A stretch of DNA of 7,117 nucleotides from an uncultured Eubacteriales bacterium (lineage in GTDB: Bacteria; Bacillota_A; Clostridia; Lachnospirales; Lachnospiraceae): NCBI GenBank assembly GCA_902803345.1, contig CADCPV010000417.1:1-7117 (forward strand), in the 5' to 3' direction. The notes under the pieces were generated by a model. It had not been told where the DNA came from. It saw only the letters and a list, made by a program, of their open reading frames with translations, and did not search any database. Of this stretch, positions 6,570 to 7,117 are shown in pieces; positions within the stretch are counted from its first letter, which is position 1, and each line of letters opens with the position of its first letter. A program made the position numbers and the translations under genes.

Positions 6570-7117
6570 TCTGCTGCCTCCTCTGCCGGCTGCAGGTTTT
6601 TAAGCGCGAATATCAGGACCTCATGCACGACAGCATCCCGGAAAGCGGCCTTTACCGCTTCCTCATCCGCGCTTTCAACCGGAAATTCATAGATTCTGCT
6701 GTCCTGAGACGCTGCGGCTGCCTGAAGATTTTCCATGGTCAGCTCTTTTCCTTCTTTGGACAGCTGTTCCACTGCCTGTGCGATGTCCGGCGCAGAAACC
6801 TTTGCAGTCAGTCCGTTTTCCGGGTCTTCCGATACTTCATATGTTTCAAGCAGACTGTCAATATATCCCTTCATGGACGCAGTATCTTCTGCTGAAGCAT
6901 CCGAGCTGTCATCCTGATCCACCGGATTCCCGTCTTCCTCATCCGAAGTCTCCCCGGATGAATCCGCGTTGAGCTGCTCCTCTTCTTTTCCGGATGATTT
7001 TTCCGCTTCCCCGTCTTCTTTCAAGCTTGTTTCCCGGCTCTCACGAACAACAGCCGGCGCCTGCCCTCCGAAAAGGCAGGCGCACGGAAGCAGTCCGATG
7101 ATCAGAACCATACAGAG
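6566..7117 (-). CDS. Exported protein of unknown function with acidic linker, 5' end beyond window
   Basis: At least 181 residues from the ATG at 7111. The frame stays open to the edge, no ribosome binding site is visible, and the apparent N-terminus MVLIIGLLPCACLFGGQ has no positive charge, so the true start is probably outside the window. The hydrophobic stretch followed by Ala-Pro-Ala (18-20) looks like a signal peptide cut by signal peptidase I. The Cys residues at 10 and 12 do not fit a lipobox well. Residues about 24-80 form a disordered, strongly acidic linker of Ser, Asp and Glu, as often found in cell-wall-spanning exported proteins of Gram-positives. A compact mixed helical domain follows from about 80 (MKGYIDSLLETYEV onward), ending in Glu/Ala. 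The stop overlaps the start of the 789-residue gene, so the two are co-translated and may work together. I know no family for it. Confidence 0.75.
   Translation of the reverse strand, partial: LCMVLIIGLLPCACLFGGQAPAVVRESRETSLKEDGEAEKSSGKEEEQLNADSSGETSDEEDGNPVDQDDSSDASAEDTASMKGYIDSLLETYEVSEDPENGLTAKVSAPDIAQAVEQLSKEGKELTMENLQAAAASQDSRIYEFPVESADEEAVKAAFRDAVVHEVLIFALKNLQPAEEAAE
6577..6582 (-). promoter_or_regulatory. Ribosome binding site of the 789-residue secreted protein gene
   Basis: A perfect AGGAGG lies 7 nt before the ATG, inside the final codons of the upstream gene. It supports this start and means the overlapping gene can be initiated efficiently, whether by coupling or independently. 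Confidence 0.8.

Noticed and set aside
6012..6692. Plus-strand open frame (226 codons) across the junction of the two secreted protein genes
   Set aside because: It is antisense to two coupled genes, its product has no recognisable motif, and it crosses a gene boundary.
1..7117. Mobile element, defence system or CRISPR array
   Set aside because: No transposase, integrase, nuclease or direct-repeat array is visible on either strand, and the gene content is biosynthetic, translational or secreted.

Overview
The window reads as a piece of a Firmicutes genome, most likely Clostridia and perhaps Lachnospiraceae. The evidence is AGGAGG-type ribosome binding sites, tight gene packing, moderately high GC (an impression, not a computed value) and the style of the predicted secreted proteins. 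This placement is inference; there is no rRNA or marker gene to fix it. All six protein genes, four complete and two cut by the window edges, lie on the minus strand, so transcription runs from high to low coordinates. No tRNA, rRNA, CRISPR array, transposase or phage gene is visible.

Upstream block (7117 to 4200): two overlapping genes for predicted exported proteins. The first is cut by the right edge. It has a signal-peptide-like hydrophobic stretch, a long acidic Ser/Asp/Glu linker and a small C-terminal domain. Its stop overlaps the start of the second by ATGA. The second is a 789-residue secreted protein with a mostly helical N-terminal half and a beta-rich, repeat-like C-terminal half. 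Neither is a family I can name. This pair is the least explained part of the window.

Intergenic region (4199 to 4003): a 16-bp hairpin without a good U-tract (probable end of the upstream transcript), then a strong sigma-A-type promoter (TTGATT, 17 bp, TATAAT). An imperfect AT-rich palindrome overlaps its -35 element.

Arginine operon (4002 to the left edge): GNAT acetyltransferase, argJ, argB, argD, then the first 62 codons of a TetM/EF-G-like translation GTPase. Gaps are 7, 21 and 9 nt, and the last junction is an ATGA overlap. ArgJ (ornithine/glutamate N-acetyltransferase), ArgB (acetylglutamate kinase) and ArgD (acetylornithine aminotransferase) cover most of the cyclic acetyl route from glutamate to ornithine. 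ArgB has the N-terminal helix typical of arginine-inhibited enzymes, which fits that pathway. argC is not in the window; the GNAT gene sits at the promoter-proximal position. It could supply N-acetylglutamate or do something unrelated.

Most of the window is ordinary primary metabolism. The points worth a second look are the unknown secreted pair, the GNAT at the head of an argC-less cluster, and the ribosome-associated GTPase translationally coupled to argD. I do not see convincing evidence for a new defence or mobile system.
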